From NCBI GenBank assembly GCA_010015805.1, contig ML978140.1:124001-188000 (forward strand): a stretch of DNA of 64,000 bases, written 5' to 3'. A program made the position numbers and the translations under genes. This DNA is from Rhizodiscina lignyota (lineage: Eukaryota > Ascomycota > Dothideomycetes > Aulographales > Rhizodiscinaceae). The notes under the pieces are model-generated. The model was given only the letters and a program-made list of their open reading frames with translations. It did not search any database and had not been told where the DNA came from. This document shows positions 33,545 to 46,191 of the stretch, one piece after another (position 1 is the stretch's first letter; each line of letters starts with the position of its first letter).

Positions 33545-35007
33545 ATGTCTGCTGCCCCATACACCATCTCAGTGCCGGACGCGGCCATCGACCGCCTCAA
33601 CGACTTGCTTAGTGATCCGACGTTTCAGGATGAACTAGAGACGAGCGACCAATGGAACTACGGCGCTCCTCTCGCGGATGTGAAGAGATTGGCGAAATAC
33701 TGGAAAGACGAGTTTGATTGGCGAGAGGCGGAGAAGAAACTCAACCAGCTCCCCAATTACACGACGTCCATTACCGTAGATGGCTTTCAACCCCTGGACA
33801 TTCATTTTGTGCACCAGAAGAGTGACAAGCCTGGCGCTATCCCGTTGCTTTTTGTTCATGGTTGTACGTACTCACTCAGGACCAGCTGAAAATAAAAAGA
33901 GGGAGACCGTTGCTGAGCAGTACATAGGGCCAGGATCGTTCATCGAAGTTACCAAAATCCTTCCGCTGCTGGAAGGCGACGACAGGAACCCAGCATTCGA
34001 TGTCATCGCCCCATCTCTCCCCAATTTTGGTTTCTCTGGGGCCGTAAAAAAGGGCGGCTTTGGCATGGAGCAGTATGCTGAGACGTGCCACAAGCTGATG
34101 CTCTCGCTAGGATACAATGAATATGGTAACGAAACCTTTCGTCTAGCATCCGCATCATGAACTCCATTAACTGACAATTGAGATAGTTACACAAGGCGGT
34201 GACTGGGGCACAATGATTACCCGCACGATGGGAGCCAAGTATCCCGACCACGTGAAAGCGTCACATATCAATATGATTCTCGCGCGACCCCCAACGTTCG
34301 CCAGGAATCCATTCTATGCTCTTCAGCACATGCTCACACCGTACACTACGGGTGAGAAAGCTGGACTGTGAGGCCCCCTTTCCCCTTCCGCTTCACTTCT
34401 CCCGCTCTTACTGTTCTCCATCTTCTCAAACTAACCCCCTCCCAGCGCACGAACAAAATGGTTCTCCGACGAAGGTTCTGGCTACCGCATGCTGCAAAAT
34501 ACCAAACCGCAAACCCTCGGCTACGGTCTCGCCTCTTCCCCAATGTTTCTCCTCGCGTGGATCTACGAGAAGCTGCACGACTGGACAGACTCCTACCCCT
34601 GGACGGACGACGAGATCTGCACTTGGATCTCCATCTACCAATTCAGCACCGCCGGCCCGGCCGCCAGCGTGCGCATCTACTACGAAGTCGCGCATGTGCC
34701 CACACCTACCTTAGCCAAGGTCACGGGACTTCAAGGGCGCGCAGCGAGCGGTGGGTATATCCCAAGGGTGAAGCTGGGGGTGGGGAGGTTCCCAAAGGAA
34801 TTGTGGGTCACGCCAAAGGTTTGGGCGCGGACGATTGGACCGTTGGTCTGGGAGGGGGAGCATGAGAGTGGGGGTCATTTTGCGGCGTGGGAGAGGCCGG
34901 ATGCCATCGCTGGGGATCTAAGAGGTATGCTTGGGAAGAAGGGGCCTTGTTATGGCATTGTGAAGGGGAAGGATGGGTATGAGGCCCAGACCCAGGCGAG
35001 GCTTTGA
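33545..35007 (+). CDS. epoxide hydrolase (EHN plus alpha/beta-hydrolase, microsomal type)
   Basis: Four exons (33545-33863, 33928-34125, 34187-34367, 34446-35007) sum to 420 codons (419 residues). The EHN lid region comes first ([17 protein letters not shown], then [18 protein letters not shown]). The oxyanion-hole motif HGWPGSF forms exactly at the first splice junction. The nucleophile elbow is GGDWGTM with the catalytic Asp. [17 protein letters not shown] follows the third junction, and the catalytic His lies in [11 protein letters not shown]. The enzyme opens epoxides to diols through an ester intermediate, acting in detoxification or secondary metabolism. It lacks an obvious N-terminal membrane anchor, unlike mammalian microsomal EH, as is common in fungi. 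Its 3' end converges on MSH5. Confidence 0.9.
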
Positions 35008-35387
35008 CGAGCTAGGGGATATTGAGAAATCCACCAGGTTTCGATAGCGTTGATGTTGGTTTCGTTGGGATTAATACGGGCCTCAGAGAAGAGCGACTTG
35101 TCTGGATGGAACTGGACATATTGGAATGGCACTGATAACTAAATCTGTGAGTTTCGATTAACTTCCTGTGTTGGCGCTTCCAGGTATGTAACTTAATGTG
35201 AAAGATACTTGGATTTCTATGTTCAGCAAATCAGTTGAAGCTAAAAGTCCGTACAATCACGCCGATCGAGTGATATTCCTCAACTGGAGCAAGTTCCAGA
35301 GAAAATTCCTGCAGAATCGACAATTGGAAAGGAAATGTGTCGCAGACAAACCAGAAAGAAGTGGAATCAATGATGCACGCAGCACCC

Positions 35388-38300
35388 TCAACTCGTCCCA
35401 GGAGTCGTAACTGTCCTTCCATCCGTCCACTTCGATCTCGAAGCCGTCGTCGCACTGATAGTCAACACCTCCTCCAGCAACCTCCTCGGCTCCTTCAAAT
35501 CTCTCAACTCCGCTCCAACAAACTCCCTCGCAATCTGCTCCGCCTCCTCAAGCTCGGCCGCCTCTCCCTCCGGCATGACCGCGCACGCCTCAACAAGGTC
35601 TTCCCCTTTTGCCTCCAGCAAAATCAGCTCTTCCGCTCGCTGCACCACTTCCGACGCGATACCATTCATAGCCGCACAGCATGTGCCGAAGCTGGAGGCA
35701 CTGCGCCCGGGGCGCAAGTTGTACAGGTACGTGATCTGGTTCTCGACCTCGTCGGCTTGCAGGTCCACGCGGACTTGCATGTTCGCGAAGGCGAGGGCGG
35801 GGCGCGGCCGCAGGAATCCGGTCTCGAAGATCTCATGATAGTGCGTTGCACCGATGACTTTGGGACAGGAGTTGGAGCCATCTGCGCTGAGACTGAGGAG
35901 ATGCTCGAACACGCCGCAAGCGAGGCCGGCGCCGTCGTTGCTTTCGGTGCCCTTGCCGAATTCGTCGATGATGAGGAGGCTGCGGGGTGTCGCGAGGGAA
36001 AGCGCCATGGAGATCTGCTGGAGGTCGATCATGAATGCACTCTGCATTCGGGAGACCGTTTCATGGGTGGCGATGCGGGCGAGGATTTTGTCTGTGAGGC
36101 CGATTTCTGCGTGTTCAGCTGGAACGAAGCTTCCGACATGAGCCATGTAGACGATTAGCGCGACTTGCTTTAGATAGACGCTTTTACCGGAGTAGTTGGG
36201 GCCAGTTAAGATAAGCATGTTTGGAGCATCGGCTGGAGGGGTTCTCGTATGTGAAGGTGTGCGATGGTCGCTGGCTTGTGAAGTGCCTGTCGTGGACTCT
36301 GGCCATGGTTCAATGTCATCGCCTTGTCCACCAACCAGATATGTATCGTTCGCAACATAGGAGGCAACAGTAAGCTCTTGAAGCGGATGCCGCCCAGCTT
36401 CGATGTTCACAATATTCTTCTTCGTGACCCTCGGTCGAGAATAATTGTACCGTCGAGCCCCCTGAGCAAGAGCAAGTAGACAATCAAGTTCTGCGCAGAC
36501 ATCTGAGCAATCAGCCAGTAAATCCTCGTACTGCAAAATTTCCTGCGCAAGCTGATGAACAATCTCAATCTCTTTATCGCAGATGAGGGTCCATGTGTCC
36601 CCGAACTGATCATCGAGCTCGTACATCTCGCTGCTCTTGTAATACGCGATCATATCAGAGTTGAACATTCGTTCCCACGGACTATCGGCGCTGCCCTCGT
36701 AGATGCCGACGCCGGTATCGCTGTCGAGCTCGATGGCGATAAGGAATCCAATTTGCGGAAATGCCAAAACGTTGATCTCGGCTTCCAGAAACGACGGGAC
36801 TGGCTTGGAGATGTGAATGGCGACCTCCATCAGCATAGATTCCATGCCAGCCCATACTCTCTTCATCCCATCAAGCTCTTCATCTACGCCATGATTCACC
36901 ACAGTACGTCTCTCCTCTTCTGAAGCAGCAAAGTCAACCGCGTCAACAATGCTTCTCCCCACAGCTTGCAAAGTTCTCGCATCAAACTTGTCAACGATCT
37001 TATTCCTAATCGCCAACCTCTCCGCTCCATTGACCTCGTGGAACGTATCCAGTATCTTAAGCGTGCGGTACACAAACTCCCTGAGCGTAGCCCACACGCC
37101 TCGCTTAATCCCACCTTTCATCGTGCCCGCGCTCACACCCTTCCGCATGCTCACTAGAGTCGAGCGGATGTTTCTGATGTGGACAAGATTCTTGACCAGT
37201 TCATCCATGCTTACGGTATTGTCTGGTCTGAGGAACACCGCGATCGAATCCAGACGCTCGTTGATGATGGTGATGTTGAGGCTTGGGCGGAGGAAGTATT
37301 GGCGAAGTAACATTTTGCCCTGCGGCGTTCGCGCTGAGAAGTGAAACAAGCCGTAAACAGACAGCCCTTCCTTTGATCCTGAAGATGCCTTTGTGGGACC
37401 TTGATTGTGGAGATGAGGATGCGCTTCAGACTGGATAATTTGCAACGAAGCGAGCGCGTCGGCATTAATGAACATCGTGTCCTTCAGCGAGAACATGGCA
37501 ACAGTTGAGACTCTGAAGAGCGCATGCTGAGCTCGGTCGCCGGGGAGGAAACTTGCGGCGCGTCGTCGTTGGAGATAGGACAAGACGGCGCCGGCGCAGC
37601 CAACTGTGATTGTGCTCTCGACGTCGATCCAGCCCGCGAGCTTGAGGAGCCAACCTTGTCGTCCAGAAAAGTCTTCTGTGTCATCGTCGACACCGCTAGT
37701 GGGAAGCACGTCGCCGGGGATGACGAAGGTTACGCGTGGTCCCTCACCGTGGTCAATTTGGAGGCCGACGAGCTTGTTTCTCGCCCCTTCATATGCGAAC
37801 TCTGTGGAAGGCCGGACTTCAAGATTGTATGGGAGACGAAACTGATCGCGAGATGCTCCTAAATAATACTGTCAGTCGCGAATGAAGTTTACCATATTTC
37901 AAAAGATCACTCACTGCTCTCTGCCGTCGTGCCTCTTGCTCCGACCTCGGGGTCAAGCTTGTCAATCAACGCGTCGTCCACTCTGTTTGGCACCAGTATG
38001 ACGGTCGGCTCAACATAAGTCTTCACTGCGATATCATAAGCACGAATAACGCCTAACAACCGCATAGAGGAACAAACAGCCATCGACAATATCCGCACCA
38101 CCAGCCTTCACATCCTCCATGAAATATAGTGTCTCCTCTCTTGCTACATAATACGCACAGCCAACGTCTCCCCTACCACGCATATCAACAGCCATGACAA
38201 TTTCATTTAGATATTCCAGTTCTTCGTCGAGTTCCGCCTCCTGCTCGGCTCGCGCGCCGGCCGTATCGAATGTAGCTTGACGAACATTGTCGGAGGGCGG

Positions 38301-38528
38301 GAGAGAAGTCGAGGACACAGCATTTTGGGCTGAACGACGCGTTGAAGAGCTGTTTGACGCGTTTAGTTTGGCGCGCTTTCGGATTGGACGCGGCGCGGCT
38401 GCGTGCTGTGATGCTGAAGAGTGTGAAGCGAATCCGCGAGGCTGTGAAGTTGGCGTCGGGGTCGCATGTTGGCTTTGAAATGCAGGAGTTGACTGCCTTG
38501 AAGAAGTATTTAATGCCCTAGATGTCAT
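35388..38528 (-). CDS. MSH5: MutS homolog 5, meiotic crossover factor
   Basis: Three exons (38528-38078, 38025-37915, 37858-35388) sum to 1011 codons. The N-terminus is low-complexity and Ser/Thr-rich; family similarity starts at [20 protein letters not shown]. Exon junctions restore [19 protein letters not shown] and then [18 protein letters not shown]. The ATPase has Walker [21 protein letters not shown], whose Tyr is the MSH5 rather than MSH4 signature. The segment [15 protein letters not shown] and Walker [16 protein letters not shown] follow. MSH5 pairs with MSH4 to stabilise recombination intermediates in meiosis, so the locus supports a sexual cycle, present or past. An in-frame upstream ATG at 38627 would add 33 residues; I prefer 38528. 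Confidence 0.93.
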
Positions 38529-38914
38529 TGCAATGGAAAAGTGGATGTAAAGCGAGTATTGCCGGGGCATGAATAGTTGAAAGGTTGAGAGGGAAGGTTG
38601 ATGACTTTTAAGCGGGATAAGCGGCAATATTCAAGCTTCTCAAAGAAATCATTTATAATACAGCAGATACAGTACATCAATATGCAAGAGCAGGGAGGAT
38701 GTATTGACACAATATACAAGAGCAGATATACAAACGTTCATAATTCGTCAGTGTGTCCAAGTTTGGATCCTCCAACATTTTGCAAATGGCCAGATGGAAC
38801 GCCTCCAAATGCATTTATTCCAACAATACCTGATTCTCACAATGTCAGTAGGAAAACGCCAACAGCTCATTTGAACCTGATGGATCATAAATGAGAATCG
38901 TAGGTTTCAGCATT
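38529..38914. other. MSH5 promoter and HSP78 3' flank
   Basis: A 386-bp gap between two minus-strand genes. No further gene was recognised. Confidence 0.5.
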
Positions 38915-41329
38915 TCAACCATGCTTCGGTGAAACCAACAATCCAGACTTGTCACTCTTGAGCGACACCTCCGCTACATCACCACTCTTAATCTGCCCTC
39001 TAATAATCTGGTCCGCCAGCCCATTACCAACCTCCTTCGAGATGAGCCGATTAAGCGGCCGAGCACCAAACCTCGGATCATAACCCCTCTCACAAAGCCA
39101 TTCCTTCACATCCTGCGGCACACTCAGAGTGATCCGCCGATCTTCAAGCCTCGCCTGTAGTTCTTTCAGTCTGATCTCCAGAATACCCTTCAACGCGTCC
39201 CTCGACAAGCGCCGGAAGATAATGAACTCGTCGATGCGGTTGAGGAACTCGGGTGGGTAATTGGATGCTACGACGTCCATGACTGCCTTCTTGACTTGCA
39301 GAGAGATATCCCCGGTGTCTTTGACTTGGTGGGAGTGCAGCGGCTCGTCGCCGAGGATGATGTCGGCACCCAGGTTGGATGTTAACACGATGATGGTGTT
39401 GCGGAAGTCAATCTTATGGCCTTGCGCGTCGGTGAGGAAGCCTTCGTCCAGCACTTGCAGTAAGAGGGCACTGATGTCTCGGTGGGCCTTTTCGAATTCG
39501 TCGAAGAGGAGCACGGCGTAAGGCTTACGGCGAACGGCTTCTGTTAATTGTCCCGCGTCGTCGTATCCAACGTAGCCCGCAGGACTACCGATGAGGCGGC
39601 TGACTGTGTGCTTCTCCTGGAACTCGCTCATGTCGAAACGCGTGACTGCTGTCTCTGTGGAGAACAGGAAATTCGCCATCTTCTTGCAGAGCTCAGTCTT
39701 ACCGACGCCAGTCGGTCCCAAGAACATGAAGCTTGCTAGCGGTCGATTCTCTCCGCTCAGACCTGCGCGTTGCTGGCGCACGGCATTTGCGACAGCAGTC
39801 AGCGCTTCGTCTTGACCTTTGACAAACTGTCGGAGCATGTCCTCCATGTTGATTAGCTTTTCGACTTCGCCAGCCATCAGCTTCGTCACCGGTATACCGG
39901 TGGCGCGACTGACGACATTTGCTATGTCGTCCGCTGTGACAGAGTCGTGTATCAAAGTATCTGCCGACTTGCCTTGGCCCTCTTTAGGAAGCTTCTCCTG
40001 TAGTTTGGGAATGGTGGCATAACGTAGCTCACCAGCCTTGGCGAAGTTTCCTTCCCGCTGAGCCTGCTCGAGTTCCAGCCTGGCCTTCTCAAGTTCTGAC
40101 TGGACTTTTTTGATGCCTTCAATCTCGGCTCGCTCTTTTTCCCATTTCTCGGTGAGAGTAGCCACCTCTGTCTGCTTCTCCTTCAGTCTTGATTCAAGCT
40201 TCTCGCGACGCTCAACAGAAGCAATGTCACTCTCTTTCCGCAGCGACTCGAGCTCGATTTGGATCGTCATGATCTGGCGGTCCAGCTCCTGGATGGGATC
40301 AGGCTTGCTCTCCTGCTGCAGTCTGAGGCTTGATGCAGCTTCATCAACGAGATCGATCGCCTTGTCAGGTAGGAAGCGGTCGGTAATGTATCGATTACTG
40401 TATGTGGCAGCTGCAACGAGCGCGCCGTCGGTGATGCGCACGCCATGATGAACCTCGTATCTTTCCTTGATGCCACGCAGGATTGATATCGTATCCTGCA
40501 CACTGGGTTCGCCAACGAGGATCGGTTGGAATCTCCTAGCCAGCGCTACGTCCTTCTCAATCTGCCGGTATTCGTTGATTGTCGTTGCGCCACAGCATTG
40601 AAGCTCTCCTCTTGACAGTGCAGGTTTGAGTAGGTTGCTGGCATCAATACTGCCTTCCGCCTTACCCAGCCCCAAGAGTGTATGCAATTCATCCACAAAA
40701 AGTATCACACCACCCTTGGCATCCTCCACTTCCTTCAATACTTTCTTGAGTCGCTCTTCAAAGTCGCCACGAAACTTTGCACCAGCAATCAGCTGTCCCA
40801 AATCCAATGACACAACACGCTTGTTCTTGATTGACTCTGGCACATCACCCCGCACAATCCGTTGTGCAAGCCCTTCCAGAATAGCAGTCTTGCCCGTCCC
40901 GGCAGCTCCGATCAAGACTGGATTGTTCTTCGTTCTGCGCGACAATATCTGGATTGTCCTGTGTATCTCCCCATCTCTGCCGATGACCGGATCGAGCTTG
41001 CCATCTTTCGCCCGTGCTGTCAAATCGACGCCGTACTCTTCCAACGCTGGCTTCTCCTGTCCACCGCCGAGGTTCATGCGATACGTTCCGCCGGGTTGTT
41101 GAGGGCCCTGCGCGTAGTGTCGAACGGCAGTGACGGTTTGGGGCAAGCGGTTCCATGTTGCTCTTACAATCGGCCTCGAAGCGGTCACCGACGAAACGGC
41201 GGGTCTCAACGATCGCGTGGTACCGAACGAGGAGGAGGATATTCGCCTGGAGGCAATTCGAGCTTTGCTGGAAAGCATTTTTGTGATTGGATTCGTGTTG
41301 GCAGTAAATCTAGGAGGTTGACCTCTCAC
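38915..41329 (-). CDS. HSP78: mitochondrial Hsp100 disaggregase Hsp78 (ClpB type)
   Basis: Single exon of 804 residues. The N-terminus is Arg/Ser-rich and acid-free (for example [19 protein letters not shown] from residue 18), a mitochondrial presequence. The ClpB N-domain is absent, as in Hsp78. AAA-1 has Walker [11 protein letters not shown], Walker [11 protein letters not shown] and the pore loop [13 protein letters not shown] coiled-coil M domain spans roughly residues 380-490 ([18 protein letters not shown]). AAA-2 has [21 protein letters not shown] and pore loop [11 protein letters not shown]. The C-terminus has [15 protein letters not shown]. It resolubilises aggregated matrix proteins together with mitochondrial Hsp70. 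Translation could start at residue 1 or at Met 18 (position 41278). It is divergent from the uL1 gene. Confidence 0.95.
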   Translation of the reverse strand: MRGQPPRFTANTNPITKMLSSKARIASRRISSSSFGTTRSLRPAVSSVTASRPIVRATWNRLPQTVTAVRHYAQGPQQPGGTYRMNLGGGQEKPALEEYGVDLTARAKDGKLDPVIGRDGEIHRTIQILSRRTKNNPVLIGAAGTGKTAILEGLAQRIVRGDVPESIKNKRVVSLDLGQLIAGAKFRGDFEERLKKVLKEVEDAKGGVILFVDELHTLLGLGKAEGSIDASNLLKPALSRGELQCCGATTINEYRQIEKDVALARRFQPILVGEPSVQDTISILRGIKERYEVHHGVRITDGALVAAATYSNRYITDRFLPDKAIDLVDEAASSLRLQQESKPDPIQELDRQIMTIQIELESLRKESDIASVERREKLESRLKEKQTEVATLTEKWEKERAEIEGIKKVQSELEKARLELEQAQREGNFAKAGELRYATIPKLQEKLPKEGQGKSADTLIHDSVTADDIANVVSRATGIPVTKLMAGEVEKLINMEDMLRQFVKGQDEALTAVANAVRQQRAGLSGENRPLASFMFLGPTGVGKTELCKKMANFLFSTETAVTRFDMSEFQEKHTVSRLIGSPAGYVGYDDAGQLTEAVRRKPYAVLLFDEFEKAHRDISALLLQVLDEGFLTDAQGHKIDFRNTIIVLTSNLGADIILGDEPLHSHQVKDTGDISLQVKKAVMDVVASNYPPEFLNRIDEFIIFRRLSRDALKGILEIRLKELQARLEDRRITLSVPQDVKEWLCERGYDPRFGARPLNRLISKEVGNGLADQIIRGQIKSGDVAEVSLKSDKSGLLVSPKHG

Positions 41330-41642
41330 GGGGAAAGGCTATGATATACACATGGCCATGTCACGCTATTCTGGCCCCTAGAAATTCCTGGGCTGCAAAT
41401 GAAAGCTCCAGAACTCGAGCGAATTCTCTCGACTTCAACGGTACGCTAGTCAGCTTTGGGCAAGGCCTGGATCCGCATGACTCAACTTGCAGGGCAGCTC
41501 GGAAGATGCCGGTGCGTCCCGCACTTGCGTTTTATATTCTGGCCCTTTGCCTCCAACTCTCCCTCTTTCTCCCATCAAGACACACAACGCGCACAAGCCT
41601 CACCAAAAGAGCCGATAAGATCTCTCTTGGAAGACTGTCATC
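41330..41642. promoter_or_regulatory. divergent promoter HSP78 / ribosomal uL1, with heat-shock-like element
   Basis: A 313-bp shared upstream region. At 41410-41434 units of five bases read aGAAc tCGAg cGAAt tCTCt cGACt. This is an imperfect array of the alternating nGAAn/nTTCn units bound by heat-shock factor (two perfect GAA units, one near-TTC, one near-GAA). It lies about 80 bp upstream of the HSP78 ATG, a sensible distance. Binding is inference. Confidence 0.4.
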
Positions 41643-42415
41643 ATGTCGAAAATCACAGTCGCCGGAGTGCGCAGCAACGTCAAGGAACTCCTCGAGTACT
41701 CCAACGAAACCAAGAAGCGAAACTTCCTCGAGACCGTCGAACTCCAGATCGGACTCAGTAAGGCCTGAACCTAACTGACCATCGCAAGCATCGAGATTTA
41801 GCTGACATTTATTTTCACCAGAGAACTATGATCCCCAGCGTGACAAGCGTTTCTCCGGTACCATCAAGCTGCCTCAGGTGCCGCGCCCGAACATGTCCAT
41901 CTGGTAAATATCAGCTATCACCTTTCAATTAAACTCATCAACTAACGCGCTCGCGCAGCATCCTTGGTGATCAGCACGATATTGATCGCGCCAAACATCA
42001 CGGCATCGATGCCATGTCCGCCGACGACTTGAAGAAGCTCAACAAGAACAAGAAGCTGATCAAGAAGCTCGCGCGCAAGTACGATGCCTTCCTCGCCTCC
42101 GATACCCTCATCAAGCAGATCCCTCGTCTCCTTGGCCCCGGCCTCTCCAAGGCTGGCAAATTCCCCACTCCCGTGTCCCACGCTGAGGACCTTGCCGCCA
42201 AGGTCACCGAGGTCAAGTCGACCATCAAGTTCCAGTTGAAAAAGGTTCTGTGCATGGGTGTTGCTGTGGGCAATGTTGGCATGATGGAGGATGAGCTGAT
42301 TGGCAATATCATGCTTGCTATCAACTACTTGGTCTCGCTGCTGAAGAAGGGATGGCAGAATGTGGGAAGCCTGACTGTCAAGGCTTCCATGTCGCCGCCC
42401 AAGCGTCTGTACTAG
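41643..42415 (+). CDS. RPL1: 60S ribosomal protein uL1 (L10a/Rpl1)
   Basis: Three exons (41643-41757, 41822-41903, 41959-42415) sum to 218 codons; 217 residues is exactly the usual eukaryotic length. It starts [20 protein letters not shown], crosses the first junction at [16 protein letters not shown] and the second at NMSICILGDQHD. It contains [11 protein letters not shown] and [18 protein letters not shown] and ends in SMSPPKRLY. uL1 forms the mobile L1 stalk of the large subunit at the tRNA exit site. Both introns are short and near the 5' end, as in most fungal ribosomal protein genes. Confidence 0.97.
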
Positions 42416-44102
42416 AGTGTTATCCGCTTCATTGCTGGTATGACACCTCTCTTTCTGCTAAAGGAGTGGGTACAGTGCTTGCAATGGCAATAGTAACTCT
42501 CACGGATCATCTGGGGAATTGATTGAAGGACGAGGAAGTTTGGCGCGATCAACTCACTCTATCGCGTACAATATAGTAGCTTTAAAAAAAAAAATAGAGA
42601 AACTAGATTTGGCTCTCTACATTCTCCTTACTATTTGCTACAACAGCCTTGATTGTGACATGCCCTGAAATTGGGGCCTGTGCGGGAAAATCTGAAGAAT
42701 TGGCATACGAAAGAGCTAGTTTCCAGTGAGCGAACACTACAGATCGATCACAGTTGCCTTTGCTCCGTAGCGCTTCGAACAAGCTTCCGTTCATTGAAGG
42801 CCCGGAGTAGCTATCTTGTCTGCTTTGAGAAGATTTACTTGTCGCCATTGCGGAAGAGAGACCCCGTTGTAAATCTCATACGCTCACGAGAAGCGAGCTC
42901 CGTAGTATTTTGATTACTCCAGTCTCTAACAGGACCGTAGGTGCTTATTCTATTAAGCAGTGCTCATTAAGAGGTGCTCACTCTGATCTTCTTGGACAAG
43001 AATTTTGTTGCGTGGTTCCGCCAATTTTGAAAAACACCTTCGCACGATCTGGACCGTCCCAAATTGATGCATTTTGCGCACACATACGAGACTAGTGACA
43101 CTTTATTGTTAGACGCACTAGAAGGGGCGCGCAAAGCGAGGTATGTTTAAACAATTTCGAATTTATCTTTCCGCAACTCTTGACAGCTAATAGCCTCCAC
43201 CAAATCGGTCTCACAGTTATCGCAGATCTCTCCCACTCTTCGAAGAAAGGTCCTCGAGCCAACTCAAAGTCCTTTCCCTCAATCCTCTATCATCCTGCCA
43301 TACAAAGCTCATATTTCACAGTGAAAAAGAATGTAGCACTCATCCCACAACTCCGATCCATCTGTGCACGGAACACACGTAGTTGGTAGGAAAGACGAGC
43401 GCGTCGTACTACGAGGCCGGGAACGGAAGGAAATTCATAGAGTGTGAATAACCCTCAGCATGTCGCGTTAGCGAAACCTCGATGGACTTTTGGTATAGTC
43501 CTCTACTGATGATGAAGAAGAAAGGAAAGGAGTGAGGTGCGCGGATGAAATTTTATTGGGTTGCCAAGAACTTTTCTGAGCTAGGCTTCAAAGGGATTGC
43601 CAAGGAAGCTTTGACACTAGTCTGGAAGAGGTTGGTGTGAAGAAAATTCGGGGCTAAGCTGAAAAGAGACAGAGAATCCGACGTCAGCCAGGGCGGCACA
43701 AGAGCTCTTCACGTTTCTCACTGGCAAGCCGCTGTCGCTCGAGAGAGACATGACGAGCAGACGTTCATATGCACATGACGGCTCCAAGACGGCTCCAAGA
43801 CGACAACGGCCCGGCAATACTAACAATGGCTTCGGATTCGGATCCTATTTGCCAAAAGAGCGCCCTGTTGTAAAGAAATTATTCAGCGTGACGCCCGGTC
43901 GTCATCGTGGAGTTCGCATTGCTAATAAGTCCTCAGCGTCTTTCTCGGCTGCCTTCTTTTTTTTTGTATTTGAATTACATCATTTTCGCGTCTTTACTTT
44001 TCATGAGTATGGAGTCTGTCGGACCTCAGTTGAGATTCTCATTCAATCCATCGTTTTCTGCGACATCATTTCGTAATATCTCATACGGCTTTCTAAACGA
44101 AT
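42416..44102. other. 1.7-kb intergenic stretch, no supported gene
   Basis: It begins with the 3' flank of the uL1 gene, including an A-run near 42583, and ends with the promoter of the DHA2 transporter. Several frames of 60-110 codons lack motifs and splice support. Confidence 0.45.
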
Positions 44103-45867
44103 ATGGCATCAGAAGCAATTGAACATCAAAATGAATCCCGCTCTCCTCCCCAATTGGAGTCTCCACGACCACTCCAGGGTGAAAGAAAGAAAGACATCGA
44201 GATAAGAGACGGCAATGGTGTCGTCGAGGTGTCCGAAGAGGCAAGAATCGAGAGGCTTGGCCGCATGAGACCTGAAAGATTTCGCACCGTATGGGAAGAA
44301 ATAGGCTTTTGCTTCTCTGTGGTCATGTCTCAGGCACTTACGGTACGTTCACAACTACCGATGCGCGTTCGCCATTGAATAACCTCTTGACTGACGTTGT
44401 CTAGGAATACTTTGTCTCCGGCTTCAACGTAATCCTACCAACTGTGGCACAGGAATTGAATATTCCTAGACCGTCTCAGACGTGGCCAACCGCAGCTTTC
44501 TCCTTAGTGGTATCATCATTTCTGCTGACCTTCGGCCGATTGTCCGACATGTACGGCGGCAAGCTAGTCTACGTGTGTGGGATAGCATGGCTCTTCGTCT
44601 GGTCCATTGTCGCAGCCAATGCGCAGAATGAACTGATGATGGACTTCTGTCGTGCGCTGCAGGGCCTCGGACCTGCTGCGTACTTACCATCAAGCCTGAT
44701 GCTGCTGGGCAGTATATATCGTCCTGGTCCGCGCAAGAATCTTGTGTTCTCGATATATGGCGCAATGGCCCCGCTTGGATTCTATATCGGCATCTTCTTC
44801 GCCGGGGTAACTGCCGAGTTCGCAACCTGGAGTTGGTTCTTCTACATCGGAGCTATATTGACAGGCGTTACTGGAGTTATTGCGTATTTCACCATTCCGT
44901 CTGATACTAAAGAGAGGAGGCAGATGAATATCAAAATGGATTGGTTGGGGGCTGTTCTCATCTCCACTGGACTCATCCTCGTAGTCTTTGCCATCACTGA
45001 TAGTTCACACGCACCGAATGGGTGGGCGACGCCATATATTCCCACGCTTCTCGCTGTTGGACTCATCATCCTTGGAGCTGCCGTGTATGTCGAGGGTTGG
45101 GTGGCAGAGATGCCATTGCTTCCGGCGGATTTATTCAAGGTGAAATATATGACGCCTCTGATCATTGCGCTTCTTTTCAACTATGGCACGCTGGGCATAT
45201 TTTTACTCTATGCAACATTTTACATGACTTACATAATGGGTGGTTCTCCAATGCAGCTTGTGGCATGGTTCACTCCGATGGTTTGTCCCACTGTAGTCAT
45301 TTTAAGCTATTTTCAGTTAACGCATAACAGGCTCTCGGTGGTTGCATCATCGCTACTGTCGGCGGCTTCGTTCTCCACATCATCAGCGGCACCATTATCG
45401 TTATCATCGCCGGGGTCTCGTGGATCATTGCGCCCCTTCTTTTCGCCATCATGCCCGTTGACGCCAACTTCTGGGCTTACACCTTCCCCTCCATGGTCTG
45501 CGCGACGGTCGCAATCGACCTCACCTTCAACGTCACAAACATCTTCATCACTACCAGCATGCCGCTGCGCCGCCAAGGTCTCGCGGGCGCTCTCATCAAT
45601 AGTATCTTGCAGCTGGGCATTGCCATTTCGCTAGGCTTTGCGGACATTGTGGCGAGTGGCACAGAGGGCAAGGGGCTGAGGAGGAGTTACAAGGCGGTGT
45701 TTTGGTTTGAGGTTGCATGGGCGGTTGTGGCACTCGTGCTACTGGTGGGATTTGTGAAGCTTGATAAGGCGAAGAGTGAGTTGACTGCTGATGAGAGGGA
45801 GGAGCTGGAGATGAGGAGTAGACGGGAGCAGATGCGGGCGGAAGAGGCAGAGCAGGGCGATTCATAG
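44103..45867 (+). CDS. MFS drug:H+ antiporter, DHA2 (Atr1-like)
   Basis: Three exons (44103-44342, 44405-45280, 45331-45867) sum to 551 codons (550 residues). A polar cytosolic N-terminus (about 1-65) is followed by TM1 and, across junction 1, QALTEYFVSGFNVILPTVAQ. Motif A appears as GRLSDMYGGKLVYVCG and the antiporter-type stretch as PSSLMLLGSIYRPGPRKN. Junction 2 restores FTPMALGGCIIATVGGFVL. A charged C-terminal tail (ELTADEREELEMRSRREQ) follows the last helix. Fourteen-TM DHA2 proteins of the Atr1 group export toxic compounds, boron or ammonium across the plasma membrane. The substrate here is unknown, and no biosynthetic gene cluster adjoins it. Confidence 0.88.
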
Positions 45868-46191
45868 CCGCAGAAGTAGGCATATGATCATAGATGGTCT
45901 ATATACTGCTACTGAGTGAAGAACTGATCTTTCAAGAAATATATTCACAACCATCCAATAAGCCCCATGACCAGACGGTTGGGCGCCAAGTTACGGGCCA
46001 ATCAGAACTCACCACCCTGCCACCTCTGCCAAGTATAAATTGCGTGCCGCAGTTTCGCCGACACACTGACACTTTTCAAGCTACTGCACTTTTCCCAATC
46101 CGCGTCAGAAACAGTCAGAACCTCTCAAGCAACCGCTTTCAACACCTCTCAAAGCTTTTTCTCTAGTCGTCTCCTTATATCAACCGACAAG
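45868..46191 (+). promoter_or_regulatory. eEF1B-alpha promoter with TATA box
   Basis: A TATAAAT at 46034-46040 lies about 150 bp upstream of the ATG, followed by a pyrimidine-rich leader (about 46080-46165), the layout usual for highly expressed fungal genes. The left part is the 3' flank of the DHA2 transporter. Confidence 0.5.

Noticed and set aside
35337-36158. 273-codon plus-strand frame opposite MSH5
   Set aside because: Antisense to the MSH5 ATPase domain; Arg/Leu-rich with no domain.
44466-44825. Minus-strand frame opposite the DHA2 transporter
   Set aside because: Shadow of the transporter's membrane-segment codons.
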